From: Galaxea fascicularis
Lineage: Eukaryota > Cnidaria > Anthozoa > Scleractinia > Euphylliidae
DNA length: 64,000 nt
Direction of reading: 5' to 3'
Assembly: GCA_948470475.1 (NCBI GenBank)
Contig: OX419345.1
Location: 14,631,300-14,695,299 of the forward strand
The notes under the pieces were generated by a model, which searched no databases, was not told the DNA's origin, and saw only the letters and a list, made by a program, of their open reading frames with translations. Shown in pieces: positions 51,648 to 64,000 of this stretch (its first letter is position 1; each line of letters begins with the position of its first letter). Position numbers and translations under genes: made by a program.

Positions 51648-53579
51648 CCACTGTCACGAGCTGTCGTAAGCAATTATCCTCTCAGACGTAAACCACGTGT
51701 ATAAATTGCAGACCTTTGTGCGAAGTTAGGTTTTGAGAATTGCTAATTAACACTTTTAATAAATTATTGGACGCGGAAATGTTTATGGTGAGCATAAGTG
51801 AAAGGGAGCATTGTATTCTCAATAACTCTCACTTTTTTGAGCGGCATATGGTTTCTACAAGACTTAAAACTCCATTTTGCTTTCACGTACGGGGTGCATA
51901 CTGAATCTTGAAATCGCTAGAAGAAGGCTCGAGTATTGTTATTTCCTGTAGCAGAATGAACGCCTGAGGGCATCTCGCTCTGTTTTGCTGCCATACCCCG
52001 TCTTTTCGCGCCCAATTTTAGCAGCGCTGACGTGATTAATTTAAAGTCCAAAATCATAAGATTGAAACGCATAAACTAAGTATTTCGTAGACTAAATAAA
52101 TTCGACAGTTTCGTATGGAAAACCTTGACGAGAACTCAGAAGATATTAGACTACACAGCAAGCCAATCCGAGGTTCAAGGATTTCTTAAAAATCCCACTT
52201 TACAACGACAACTTTAACTGAAGAGTTGAGTAAACTTAAGTAATCTTTCCTCAGTAAGACAATCCGGCAGTAAGACGATTATGGCGATATATAAATTCTA
52301 ATGCCCAGACTCTGCCATTAGCTGGAGATATTAAAATGTTATGAGCTCAACGTGAAGGTATTCAGCTCTCAACAACTACAAAATTACCTGAACGAATGCC
52401 GCTTTTTTGAAGTCAGAGCTTCGCGATTTTTGAGACGAAACTGTCCTGCCCCGCTGCGAAACTACCATGTTATGATAAGAAGCTGTTAATTATTTTAGTG
52501 TCGAAGCGCAAAGGACGTGTAAATGCTGTTCTGTCGCCTTATCAGTTTCTGCTAATAGACCATGTCGTTTGCGGTGACACGTTTGCATTGTTCAATTCAC
52601 GAATCAGTAAGCAAATGACACTGAATTTTCACTGTTTTGTTTTAATTGAGTCCGCGGACGTGGACCGAATTAAGTAACTAACCAAGTCTGAGACTCGTCT
52701 GAGGAAGTAATCTAGTTTAAGGAACTTGAAGAACTTGACTTGGATAGGAGTATAATCTACGTCATTTGAAGATATTTTTTAGATTTCTTGGTTGACAATA
52801 TACAAGATTCTCTTGTGTGCAAATTAGCAGTATTGCTTATTTGTTCCTTTGTCTTGCGTTTAAGCCAAGTGCTTGCCAGTAATTATGTTATAGGCCAAGC
52901 GATAAGTGAAATACTGTCTTATTATGTTCGAGTTTGCTCGTACTATATATCGACGTGACAGGTTTGGAGTATTGTGAAACCGGCAGCTCGAATCCAACTT
53001 CTATGAAAAACAAACAGGCGTGTGAAAGAAATCACGGTTGTCAAAAGATTTTTGCCTGGAAGGCTTTAAACCAAAATCAACACATACAGACCAAAAAGTA
53101 GAGAGTGAAAGACAGGGCCAAGAAAGCTCAAAGTTTTATCGTGGAAGGTTGCTGTTTCCGTCGAAACTTTCCTTACCCACCCCCTTCGTCGCACTCTGGT
53201 GATAGTCTCCCCACCCCTCTATGGTAAGAAGTGTTGTTGTACGTTTTACCTTATAAATAAGCTGTACTTGTCCTAAGAGATGTTAAAACTCTACAACGCT
53301 ACTTTGCGTTTTTATGTAAGTTACACTCTGAAAATCCGCAACAAGGGAAAGCAGCACGTTTCATTTCTTTACTTTAATGCGCTGTCCAAGCGCAAAACTA
53401 ACGAAGGAGGTAAAAGTAACGCAGAATCGAAACAGGCGACAAACTTTTTGCTGACCGTGGAAAGTAACGAATAAACCGGCGGTGAAGATAAAATTGGAAG
53501 TTGTTTATGTTAAGTTGGAAAAGTACGAAGGATAATCGATTAAAATAGTTTTACTCCCCCCAAAAAAGCAAGATCGTTT

Positions 53580-53697
53580 TCAGTCATGTGACCAGCGGCC
53601 ATATTGGTTCAGTGAAACAAAAGAAAGTATTTGCATAAAAATAGAGTTCAATTCCCAAAGGGTTAGCTTGGTACACCAATATGGCCGCCAATGTGCA
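53580..53697. mobile_element. Small MITE with GCGGCCATATTGGT ends
   Basis: GCGGCCATATTGGT at 53595-53608 and its exact complement at 53675-53688 enclose about 66 bp that includes ATTTGCATAAAAATAGAG. It resembles a repeat I associate with coral sequence. Outer borders approximate. Confidence 0.65.
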
Positions 53698-55296
53698 TAT
53701 ATATTACTCTTTTATTCTGTTTTCTTGAGTTTACTAGATTTATTTTATCCTATTTTGGGCCCGTGGATAATGATAAGTTATGGTACAGGAATTCGACAAA
53801 AAATGTTAACTAAGGAAGAAGAAACAATTCTTTCCAAGTTTTAGAAAGACTGAATTTCCTGTCGAAATGGGACTCAGTAGTCAAACAAAAACGTCGTTAC
53901 GGTGTTTGTAGTGGCCGATATAAAGGAAACACTACATACAGTTTCTGCAGCATAAAGGAACCAAGAGTGTGGAACAGTAGGCCATCATATACGATCACCC
54001 GGAGTACAATGCTTCAGTGGTACACATTAATACACTTAGTTGAGATCTTCTTTTGCTTAAACATAGCGCCCGGTTAGCATGGCCCGCGAAGAGAGAACTG
54101 ATTTCTCCGAGTTCTGAAGTTACGGATAGTTGAATAGATCATATGCCAAGATGCCGACAAGAATTTACTTAGGGGGGAGGGGGGGGGGTAATTTCCGGGG
54201 ACTCATTAACCAACTGGAATTTTCAGTTTTTACTTGTTAAGTAGCTCCAAAAATAACCATAAACTGTGATGCTAGGTTCGTGCTCGGTTTAGAGTTTTTG
54301 CGTGGAAGACATAATTTGTTTTTGGAGCTCATATAAACACTGAAATGGAAACGCTGGCTGAGTTAACAGAAACGCACTTTCTCCGGTGTTTAGAAAGCCT
54401 CAGAAGAGTTAATTAAACTGCCTTTATCAGACACATCAGTGAATACGGAAAGGTCATGTCATGTCTAGTAAATTTACTAAATAATAATAATTTATAATGA
54501 CTCTCTTGTATGTGGCCTGAATTAAACAGTTAAAGTTGGAAGATGGCGTGCCGAGAGATTACGTAACCGAGTGGAAGGCCTTTTGGGTGCAGTAGAAACT
54601 TCCTATTCCCCTAGAGTGTTTACACTGGTCCTTCCAAATTGTCTATTTCGTTCTTGTATTTCTTTTTCCAAATGTGATTTGACCGCAGCATCAGTACAAT
54701 AATCAACAGCAACTCTTGATTTCCCTGGAGCATTCTTTCGACGTTTTGATTAATTGATATCGTCGCTTTTCCAATATCTTACTGTAGAACGGAAAAGGCC
54801 TCTCTCACTTCATTTTTCAGAAAGATTCAGATAACATTTTGTGTTAATGAGCTTTTTTCTCATGTTTTTATGTCTTTATGCCAAATACAAACAACACATC
54901 AAATACGTTCTCAGCTGCTTCTTTTGTTTGGACATGAAATGATTTGGTTATTCTCTCACAATTCCCTTAACAGCTATACGCCGTAGAGTCAACGTAAAGG
55001 CAAACGGAAAAACCTAGTTCGAGAGAAAATTTTAAAACCACTTGGACCAATTTTGGGCCGAGATGGCTAAAAAAAACTGCATCATAGGGTGTAGGGCATA
55101 CTTATTAATATCCCCTACTGGTTCTAATCGCTTATACTAATCAATATGCGCCTCCTGACGATCAACACCAAGGTCGTCAGCAACAGACTGTAACGATTGG
55201 CCTAAAGCTACTTAAGGGTTTTTGAAGATTGCAATCAGTGTGCTCAAATGTTTCCTCTTCTGTCAGCAACATACTGAAAAAGTTATGTTCGAAAAG

Positions 55297-55505
55297 TTGA
55301 CCATTTCACTCCCACGATCTCAATATTAATGTTCCTTACTGTCTGCCATACACTGCCAAGAATGTTATTTCTGAGAATATGGTGTTAAGTCACACAATAT
55401 CTCCTAGCTGATTTTTTTCTTTATTCTCATCACCTGTCTGCTTGTTAATGTAATGGCATTGTAAAGAGAAATTACTTTTTGGTCACTCCTGGAGTGAAAG
55501 GGTAA
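55297..55505. mobile_element. Scleractinian-type MITE (TTTCACTCCC ends)
   Basis: Starts TTGACCATTTCACTCCCACG and ends with GGTCACTCCTGGAGTGAAAG then GGTAA. Inside are CCTTACTGTCTGCCATAC and TTCTTTATTCTCATCACC. The whole layout matches, from memory, a short element present in very high copy in stony corals, and it is one of the better clues to the organism. Confidence 0.65.
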
Positions 55506-56384
55506 AAGCACCCAAACGCGTGTACAGTTCGGTACCTCTCTGACACATGACAAAGACGCTTTCAAACATAGCGGCACAAAGTTCAGGTTGCCAATTCCTT
55601 TTAAAAGAGAATGTTCAGTACTAACAAAAGACTTTCTAGGAAGATTAAATGGTGGAATGACGGATGTCTTTCATCACAGGTTTTTTAGAATTCGGCTTGC
55701 GTGACATGAAATTGCCAAAGCTGATCGCTAGATTTTTTTCAAGCTGTTTAGTCTTGAATGAAACTGATAAAATTCCCGGAAAAGAGTCCTTTGAATCGCT
55801 CGGTTACTGGGTTTTGTTTTGTTACAGTGAAGGCAGTGAAAGTTGACTTAACTTAATTGTGTCTGGAGAAGACTAGGTATGATTTTGTGCAAGTGTTCTC
55901 TACGTACGTAAGTAACGGTAAAGAACCCCATCAAAGTGAAGTTAAACTATTAGGGTAAAGAGGAGAAATACCTTAAGAACACATCGATTTACCTCTTTTG
56001 GAATCAGTAGAGTGGGTAACATCAACGCAACCAACAGGTTCAAGTGGCAACAGAGAAGGTAGGTATCCTTACTGGTTGATAAATACCGTGTCTAATGGGA
56101 ATACGTGAATCTGATTGGCTCATTCGTGGTTGAATAAATCGCTGATAGCAGTCAAGGATAGCGCAGTGTGAGGCCTTACAGATGTTGTCTTTGCAGATAC
56201 TTTGAGGGTGGCGTTTTCCGACTACTATCGTTTTGTTTTCGTTTGCGTTTTCTGTGAGCGATCGCCAACTCACCTCTTCGAGTACTGGTTAACAGAAAGA
56301 CGGCCCAGAAAGCTGTTGACTAAAACACAAGCGTATCGCGACACTGGCAAACGTTTTTGCAAGAAAGTGCGTCCATTGGGTTAC

Positions 56385-56470
56385 CTGGCTGTAACCCACA
56401 AGGGAATGCATGGATGTGGATGGCCAAAAGGAAACATTTTGGCAGCAAATTTTTTAAGGCAACCAAAGGA
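56385..56470 (-). repeat. Exon-like segment, copy A
   Basis: The minus strand reads AATTTGCTGCCAAAATGTTT then CCTTTTGGCCATCCACATCC and ends ACAGCCAG|GTAACC. About 80 bp are shared with 57970-58052 at roughly 80% identity, and the GGTAA donor-like site falls at the same place. Possibly a decayed duplicated exon or a transposon fragment; no family recognised. Confidence 0.4.
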
Positions 56471-57462
56471 ACATCGTAGGCAATGTAGCGTTGAGAGATA
56501 ACAATCATTAGCTTTGGGGCATCCGTTAAACAACAGGAGGGAACCATGTCAAAGGTCATGTCACGTGTCGTGACAATGGCGTCTAGAATTTTTACTTAAT
56601 TACATACCTTCTTGACTGTTTGGCATAAAAATAGAAAAAAAAAACAAAACATATCTATGGGTTATACCCACTAGGTGGTAACAAAGGGTCTAACACTGGT
56701 CTAGCGAAGCTGGCCAAATCTTCTTTTGTTTTACGCGAGTCAAGACTTGATGGGGAATGCAACTCTTTGCTCATATTTTATCCCCATAATGCTCTTCGTA
56801 ATAGAATTATAAAGACACTGCTATTTACAAAATTAAGTAGGTAGTATGTGTCCGTCATTTTAGTGGTTGTCTTTGTTCTCTGTACGCCCTTCAAATTGTA
56901 GCATCACGAGTTTCACAGTGTCTTGTCTCTCGAACAAAGAACGCACTGACATTAAATTTAGCGCGAAGATTTATGATGCGAGAAGAATGGCTTTGCTTGA
57001 TTTGCAGATTAATTTTTTAGTATTCTGGGGAGGTATACTAAAATGTTGATGGGGCCATACTTTTTTTTGCTTGAGCTTTTTCTAAAAACCTCAATGTTCC
57101 ATGAACTAAATTAACTCTTTATGAAATAGTTTGTGAATAAGGACAATTAAATACCAAGGGGCTTTCTATGACTGGCCCACGTTACGCAAACTTTCACAAA
57201 ATTTTAAGAACATTAACTGTAACCTTCTCAAAATTTTTTACCCACTATGTAAAATGTAAAAATGAAAAAAATGAAAGAAGGAACACAAGGATTTGCTTTG
57301 AAGAGCGCAGCTTAGGACAAACGTTGACCGAATGCCGGGAAAGTTCACGCTGAAATATTCTTGAGCTCCGATTTGCGGCATTCTTTTCACTCCTCGAAGA
57401 ACTCGATTTTGCCATCTCAGTTTCCATAAAACTAAATTAAAGAGGGGAAACAAACGATGTCT

Positions 57463-57496
57463 TTTAAAGGTGTAGACTTAAAACTACACCTTTAAA
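57463..57496. repeat. Perfect 13-bp stem hairpin
   Basis: TTTAAAGGTGTAG, an 8-nt loop (ACTTAAAA), then CTACACCTTTAAA. Isolated short palindrome; no T-run or other context giving it a function. Confidence 0.6.
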
Positions 57497-57969
57497 TGCG
57501 CTAGAATAATGGTCACGCTTTGGATTTCATACACAGACATGGAAGTTATAGCCAAATGACATAACAACTGTTTGATTATACAAACGAAAGGATCAACTAG
57601 TTATTTTTTAAACGCGAAAGACGAGCACCATGGCGCAAAAAGCACTGATGGGCACCACAAGATGTAGGAAACACCCTTGAAAACCGACAGAACTTTTATC
57701 CCGCAGCAAATGCGTTCAGGCTACAAAATCTACATCGAAAGCCTTTCAGCAGTCGTAGGTCATTTTGTAGAACAGTGCTCGACAAACCACCATGGGAAAG
57801 TTAAGTTGGGTACTAATGAAGAGATTGCAGGGAGATAAAATACGAAAATCAGGGACAGCGTGCAGAACGCAGTAACAAGTAGGTATTGAACAAAAGGCAA
57901 CCACGCAAAGTAAACCGCAAGTACGACCCAGCCACTTGTCGGTCGAGACTCTCACTGGAAAATAAATCC

Positions 57970-58052
57970 ACTGACTTACCTCGCTATCGCGTACAATGGG
58001 ACATATGGGTGTGGATGGCAAAAAGGAAACATTTTGGACAGCAAATTGTTAA
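57970..58052 (-). repeat. Exon-like segment, copy B
   Basis: The minus strand reads AATTTGCTGTCCAAAATGTT then TCCTTTTTGCCATCCACACC and ends GCGATAGCGAG|GTAAGTCAG, an excellent donor. Its ATG frame gives MFPFCHPHPYVPLYAIAR, against MFPFGHPHPCIPLWVTAR in copy A. The upstream frame differs by a 1-nt indel between copies. Confidence 0.4.
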
Positions 58053-60088
58053 TTATCAGTCATCTGCGGCCCAATACTGATGAAGCAAGTTACGAGTTAG
58101 AAACACTTGTTATGAAAGTGCTGATGCCAAAGTTCAATAAACAAAGAGCGTATTGTTGGGTCAGTAGTTAAGGTTTCTGATATCCTGATTAACATGCAAA
58201 TTAACCCAAGAAGGCAATTTAGACGGAATTCGTAATTACCAATCGGCCTTGCACAGCTCAATTCATCATCACCATGACTGCAGTTCCGAAACGACTACAT
58301 TATAGATCGCATAAACACTTTAAACCCTAAGAGTGACCATCATCAAATTCTTTCCTTGTAATTTTTTCAGGAACGCTTTACAAAACAGAGTGGTCACGAG
58401 AATTGAGGACAGGACCACATAAGATGAATTTGTTTGATTTTTTAACAGCGTCTCCCCACTACTTCTATAGGCGACGTGTAGGGGCAACAAATGAGAATTT
58501 AAATTTTGATCTTAGGGTTTTAAGGAGTTAAAGAACTAGAAGGGATACAACACAATCATTGTTCATGAAGGATTATGGTTCTTCACTATATTTTCTGCCT
58601 GCCTGACTTGTTTAAACTAATCACGTGGCATTAATGTTCATTCAAGCAGACAAATAGGCAGGCGGTGGTGCCTACCAAGCAAAAATACGCAGACAGGTAG
58701 AACCAATGCAAAGACAAAAAGATCGGAGTCATTTTTCATCGTATCTTTATCTTCTATTTCTATCCGCCGATCTTTCATTTCTTTGTCTAGCCTTAAAGGT
58801 CAGATTTTTGAATAATGAACAGACTAAACCAATTATTCGAAATGTCAGCCTCAATAGATAGCTTCAATGGAAAAAATTTAATGTGTTTAAATCTAGAATT
58901 TAAGCGAATTAGTTATAGTACCCTCTTGATTTCCCTGCGCATCCATCAGCTGATAGTCTGCCGACAGAAACAGTCTATCCATAAAAAGTCCCCGACATTT
59001 CGGCCATTAGGATTCTTGTATTCGCATCGTAAATGAACGCGCCCACTGAACCGCCCTGTTGGTGGAAAAACAATACGACTCCGTGGTAATGCAGGTATAA
59101 ACAGCGCAAATTCGGTGCGACTTTCCACAGTGCTTTGATTAAGAGAAAGTATCTAAGTCAGGAAATGGTGGCCGCTAAACAAAATTATGACGTAATGTTA
59201 GAAACTAATTGTTTACATCCGTTTACAAATTTCCAAGCCAAAACGTGCCAGTTACGTAACCATACTTAATCACGTTTACTGATTTATCCAGAAAGCCGCG
59301 TAGGCACGAATAACAACTATGGGTCAGCTTTTGTTTATAAAATACACCAACTGTGTGTAGCTAGTGGAGTACCAATTTTGTGTCACACACGCAACAGAAG
59401 AATAGTTATTTATATAGTTTTATCGTTTATTGGAAGCGATACTATCATAGGTGAATGAACTTAGTTCATATGTTCATAGGTATCTATGATAATGTTCACC
59501 ACAAGAAATTTGAGTCGTAACACTCAACAGTTTCGACTGCAGAATCTGAAATCGTATATCTTGTAAACTATAATTTTCAAAACGACACAGAGGAAAGAAA
59601 AGCATAATTTGGGATTACACTTACAGAATCTGATCCGATTTAACATCACAGTAAAAGAACTGATTCAAAGTTATCATTTAAATGTTCACTCTGGAAGTTT
59701 ATCCCCATACTGAGAAAAAACATCGTATTGCTCCGAATGGTCACATTTTAGGAATTCGAAACAGCACCGCAGGAAAGCACTGCTCGAAAGCTTTCACATG
59801 AACAAATACTTTCCACGATTTTTACCATCAACTCGGCTTTCATTTATACCCCCCCTCGCACAGCGCTTTCGAGCAAAAAGGAACTACTTCATTTGAATGG
59901 CAACACTTAACGAATTCATCCACAGACTCAAAACTTAGTACCGCCTTATAAAGCATATAAAAAATTCCACCACAAGAAAGTACTACTAAAATAGCTTTCC
60001 TTTGAATGTTGCAACTTCTAGATGATATCAACAGTGACACAGGTGGCCCCAATTCAAAGTGAGTGAAAGAGTAAAATCGCCAACTCAC

Positions 60089-60145
60089 CTATACCATCAG
60101 CTCTGTTTCTCTCAATTGTGGGAAAATTTACGCGCATGCGCTCTG
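60089..60145 (-). promoter_or_regulatory. Candidate promoter and first non-coding exon of the giant gene
   Basis: GCGCATGCGC at 60132-60141 is a full NRF-1-type palindrome. On the minus strand about 45 nt further lies a strong donor, GGTATAG|GTGAGT (exon end 60089). This pairing suits a TATA-less first exon transcribed toward the giant gene 14 kb away. No other gene on this strand is visible between them. Inference only. Confidence 0.25.
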
Positions 60146-61944
60146 CTCACCCTAATGGGGTCACTACGGGTCAACAAGCTTCTTTGCAAAGTAACTAAAC
60201 AACGCAGCTCGGCCCCAGTCTCTTTCCCACGGAGAATAAAAACGACAAAGAACCGAGCTTATGTTTGTTTGTTTTTTTTCACAATGTTTTTCGCATCGTT
60301 TCATTGTTTCACTATTTTCTCCAAGTACTCCTTGTTTCAAATCTCGGTTATAATGAGCAGTAGATGAAAACTCACACGTTCTTTTGGTTTCAAATGTTTG
60401 GTAGTTAGAAGTGTTTGAAATGTCTTCATGTTTTCGTTAAAATTGTGGTGATTATTTAAAAAACGTGCTCAGTATGTCTCGTTTTCACAATAAACATGTT
60501 AACCACATGTAAGTAAACATAACCTTTCTCAAATAGGAATAACCCGCGATGCATTAGTTAAACGCACGTAACGTCAGGCGGTAAAGAGCCATTCGCTAGA
60601 CTGGAAGTAAACCGCTTCTAAGTTAGACAAGCCGGGTTTTTATGCAAGGTCTGCTAGTTACACGAATCCCAAAGCATAAGGTCTGGTTCACACCGGTTAA
60701 CCTCATATAGACGACCTCAGATTCTTCTATAAGTCGCTTTGCGTATGTTGTGTTTCTGCAATGCCGCTCTGCTCTTTTGTTCACACTCAGATAACTCATA
60801 TAAGACTCCAAGTATGAGGGCGGCATGCCGGGTCAAGTTTAACTTGGTTATCAACATGTGTCCTCTCGTATCTGTTCCCACAAATTTTTCATAACACAAG
60901 TGGAGAGAATTTGTTTAAACATCAACCCAACTCAGATGTGGTGATCATTGCCTATATTCTCATAGTTTTGCAAGGATAAGTCAGATACTGATCATTAGTG
61001 TGAGCTGAGAAGAAAGGTGCTCACCGGTTTCTAGCACTTTCCCGCTGTGTACTTCGATGGGTTATCACAGCAAATTTTTATACGTTTTTACTTTTATATA
61101 GTTTCAAACAAATGCCCAGTCATGTTGAACAAGTTATAAAAATATTTTCCACTCACTAGGTTACCATAGTAACACCATATGACCTCTTCATTCACTATAC
61201 AACCTGTGAGAAACACCACTAAGTTTAGCTTTAAGTGACAATAACTCAAACACGAGCTCGGTGATCCCTATTTTTTTATTGTTGAAAAGTAATAAGTGTG
61301 ACAAGATAAGGCAACAAGGTATAAAGACTGGCAGTAATGATCCACCAAAGTGAAAGTGATGGAAGAGCTGCAAACCGAAGTGCGCCTAACCTTAATTTAG
61401 CTTTCACGATAACGTGACTCCTTCCACGCAATTTATTAGCGTCGATGGTATCAGTTATCCAGCCCAACAACCCCTTGGAATGTGGATAATAAGGGTGTAA
61501 AAATAATCCTAAAAAGTTCACCTTGGAGTAGTTAAACGGGACTCCGTCAAGTGACCTTCAAGAGATCAAAAAGTCATAACAGCCCTCAAAAGACTACTGC
61601 ACGTTGCCTGTGACTAATTTCCTTGGAAATTCGCCAATTATATTCTTTTCTTGTCAATACTTTAACGCAAACGGCTTAGTACAAAATAATGAAACAATTG
61701 ATTTAATGGGGCGTTTTTGTCTCGACACGTTCAATGATGAGTGATGGGTAAATTCACGATGCTTGGGTTTCAGCAAACCTGTGAGAACTTTGTACCTTAT
61801 GAGAACTTAGCATTAAACCGAATGCTTCAGAGGTTTCGCCTTAGCCTCCCAGTCGTCAGAGAAAAGATGACATCTATGGTAAACCCATTCGTTTGGACTT
61901 CGTTTCCTTTAAAACGATAGATGAGTAACAAGTCATTTGAAACG

Positions 61945-62125
61945 CCCTCACATCCAGGGGGGGGGGTGGATTGGGTGGCTAGCCACCCTCCTTCGGAGAA
62001 GCCCACCATTAAAATCTAATACGTGAAAAAAAGGAAATGCATGCATGGGTCCCAAAAAATAAAGTACAGTTTGGTGGCTGACTGTATCAGCCACCCCCCA
62101 TTAAAAATCCTGGATCCGCGCCTGC
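61945..62125. repeat. Dispersed repeat with GGATCCGCGCC end
   Basis: Begins ACATCCAGGGGGGGGGGTGG and ends AAAAATCCTGGATCCGCGCC. GGTGGCTAGCCACCC and GTGGCTGACTGTATCAGCCAC are internal palindromes. The terminal CTGGATCCGCGCC block resembles ends of repeats seen in many animal genomes. Class not determined. Confidence 0.5.
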
Positions 62126-64000
62126 ACATCGTCCTGTTTAGAAATAGGGTTACGTGATTTTAAACAGACCTACTGTCTTGCAATTAGCGAAAAATACCCG
62201 AAACTGTCAACTACCGACTTGTCTCATTGAAGGGACATCGTTACTTTTGCGCCACTGGAAAAAACTTAATTACGTTTTTGTACCGAAGGAGACTCCAGAA
62301 TAATTATTTACTTATTTACGAAAGAGTACCTTACGGCATTGCAAACTACCTACTGTTGTATATTGGACCAGATTGCGAGAATGGATATAAATGGAACCTG
62401 AAAACGAATGGCCAATTTGTTCCACTTTTTATCTGACCAGTCCTGCGTTCGTCGGTAGAAACTTAATATGGTTTGCACTCTAAGAAATATTTGCTATCTT
62501 GGTATTCCTAGTTTTTGTGAATGCGTAGAGACTCAATTAGGAATTTACCGGTAAATCAAAGATTGCTAATGGGGAAACTTAAGGCTTCTTGGAAGAGCGC
62601 TAGATTTCGAGCAACCCTGCTGATTTTAGTATGTTAGTAACAAGATACTGTAAAGGCTCTAAAGATAGAGAGAAGAATACCTTAGGAAATTTTCAAGAGG
62701 CTAAAGCTCTGACGTGTTTGATTTAGTCAGTGCCGTTCGTGAATTGTTTTTGCATTCTTCAGTTTTACAACTGGAGAGTCTAAAGTGTCTTTAATTAAAG
62801 GATGCATTGTAACGACAGCATCTTTCACCAAACCGCGTTTCGTGAAAACATTTTCTTCAGTTCTCGAAACGACTAATTTTCCAAAATATTTTCAGTGAAC
62901 ATCTGTCAGAGGTTTGGACTTTTAACAATATGTGCTTTTCCATTTTGATTAGGCTACTCTCCGGTTTTAACCTGTTGGCACGAATGATATGATGGCTTAA
63001 CATCAGCAAAGTATGTTGATTGAGATCTTCTGTGATACAGTTCCTTTCAGTATCATAAGCGACCTTTTAGTCATAGCTCTTTTTTTCAAAAGGACAATTG
63101 AAAATGAGTCAGGAATTTAGCAAAGTCTAGTCGCCTGGGTAATTTCGTAAATGTTTAGTCTGCATAGCAGGCATAACATGGGGAGCGTTTGTTAAATTTG
63201 CCGACTTTCCGAAGTTATAACTTTGTGATTTTAAAAGATACGACTCACAAACTCGGCTATTTTCCTAATTTTAAGGTGCTCTATCCAGCAGTTCCACAAA
63301 TATTCGTTGCATGCCAATACCAAAACAAACGTTGAAAAATGAAAACCGTGATGTGCAGCTTGAAGATTGAAGAATCGTTCACATGCTTCTGAAAGAGGTT
63401 CTTTCTAAGAGTTCGTTCCTTCCATTATCTTTTCCTTCTCATCTATATTTTTCCAAGCAAATCAGTAAATGGTTTTGCAAGCTTGTTGAGGCTGACAGAA
63501 ATTAACCCAAATTTTAAGAACATACTTAGAACATAGCCCAGGCGGAGAGTCAGTTAAGAACATTTTTACTTTGTTCATTTGTTTCTTAAATGAGAAGTAT
63601 ATTATGTACATATGAACTTTTTCTGCGTTTTCACTGCAAAATCTGGTGACTTTATGTCGCGTTGTGAACCTCTATGTTCAATGCTTTCTGTAAAGCTAAA
63701 TTTACCAGCGCTTGGTTGGCGCGACATCGTGTGTATACCTTGTAACTTAAGACGTTGAACCTCATCTCCAAAATTAGACGTTCTCATAAAAAAGAGAGTA
63801 CTTTGAAAATGTCGGGTCGTGTAAACGGTTTGGTCATAAAGGCGGGCATACATGCGGCAAGGACTCAGGATAAAATGCTCGTGAGCTTGATGATGCTTCT
63901 AATTGCAACCCTCACGTACCGGAATTTAATAATATTCGCAGCTGGATGAAGCTTCCGTTTAAGACTTCTGTCATCACCAAAGTACAAGTCAGGTGAATAC

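Larger units (their letters stand above)
46030..64000. other. Gene-poor region upstream of the giant coiled-coil gene
   Basis: 18 kb with no recognisable protein family. It should include the 5' flank, and possibly 5' exons and first introns, of the giant gene. Features seen are a GAGTGAGT microsatellite (48687-48730), a tandem duplication (49646-49913), a SINE fragment (50251-50316), several small inverted-repeat elements, an exon-like repeat pair (56.4 and 58.0 kb) and a candidate promoter (60.1 kb). Remaining open frames of 60-120 codons look random. Confidence 0.6.

Noticed and set aside
61276..61521. Minus-strand frame ending in a membrane-like stretch (GALRFAALPSLSLWWIITAS)
   Set aside because: Starts at GTG, only about 65 plausible residues, no neighbouring exon or known family; could be chance hydrophobic sequence.
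63755..63949. 64-codon plus-strand frame near the right edge
   Set aside because: Short, no homology, overlaps a similar-sized minus-strand frame of equal quality.
1..64000. CRISPR arrays, prokaryotic operons, phage genes or integrons
   Set aside because: Introns, animal protein families and eukaryotic MITEs/SINEs dominate; no regularly spaced repeats or bacterial gene layout.

Overview
This is nuclear DNA from an animal, most likely a cnidarian and probably a stony coral. Coding exons are interrupted by GT-AG introns. The intergenic DNA is AT-rich and packed with short terminal-inverted-repeat elements and tRNA-derived SINE pieces. Several repeats, notably those at 9055-9394, 10399-10458, 14099-14336, 31136-31508 and 55297-55505, look from memory like families common in scleractinian genomes. 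I could not run a search to confirm this. No operon, CRISPR array, phage or bacterial feature is present.

Layout. (1) 1-13256, plus strand: the 3' two thirds of a RIM-binding protein (RIM-BP) gene, with three fibronectin III domains, a long acidic linker, SH3-II, SH3-III and a basic tail. All exon phases agree from 242 to the stop; the 5' exons, including SH3-I, lie to the left of the window. (2) 15151-21891, minus strand: a complete three-exon GH65 gene for protein-glucosylgalactosylhydroxylysine glucosidase (PGGHG/ATHL1), convergent with the RIM-BP gene and carrying a signal peptide. (3) 23761-27946, plus strand: the last two exons of a triple-SH3 scaffold resembling Dlish/Vamana. (4) 27947-34570: a repeat-rich intergenic stretch with foldback elements, a nested MITE and inverted SINE copies. 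(5) 34571-46029, minus strand: a giant coiled-coil protein, about 3,600 residues in this window, almost all in one 9.84 kb exon. Two short 3' exons add a basic Ser/Pro-rich region, a Cys/His cluster and a possible C-terminal membrane anchor. (6) 46030-64000: no gene I can name. It holds repeats, a weak terminal-exon candidate near 51.4 kb, two related exon-like segments at 56.4 and 58.0 kb, and a candidate promoter/first exon for the giant gene near 60.1 kb.

How the genes relate. They form no common pathway. RIM-BP is a presynaptic active-zone scaffold, PGGHG removes glucose from collagen hydroxylysine glycans, Dlish is a cortical scaffold of Fat/Dachsous signalling, and the giant coiled-coil protein is probably a tether or cytoskeletal scaffold. 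The most notable observations are the giant exon with alternative C-termini, the secreted-type PGGHG, a GC-AG intron inside the FN3 array, and a dense, partly nested set of MITEs and palindromes. I did not find a clearly new biological system.
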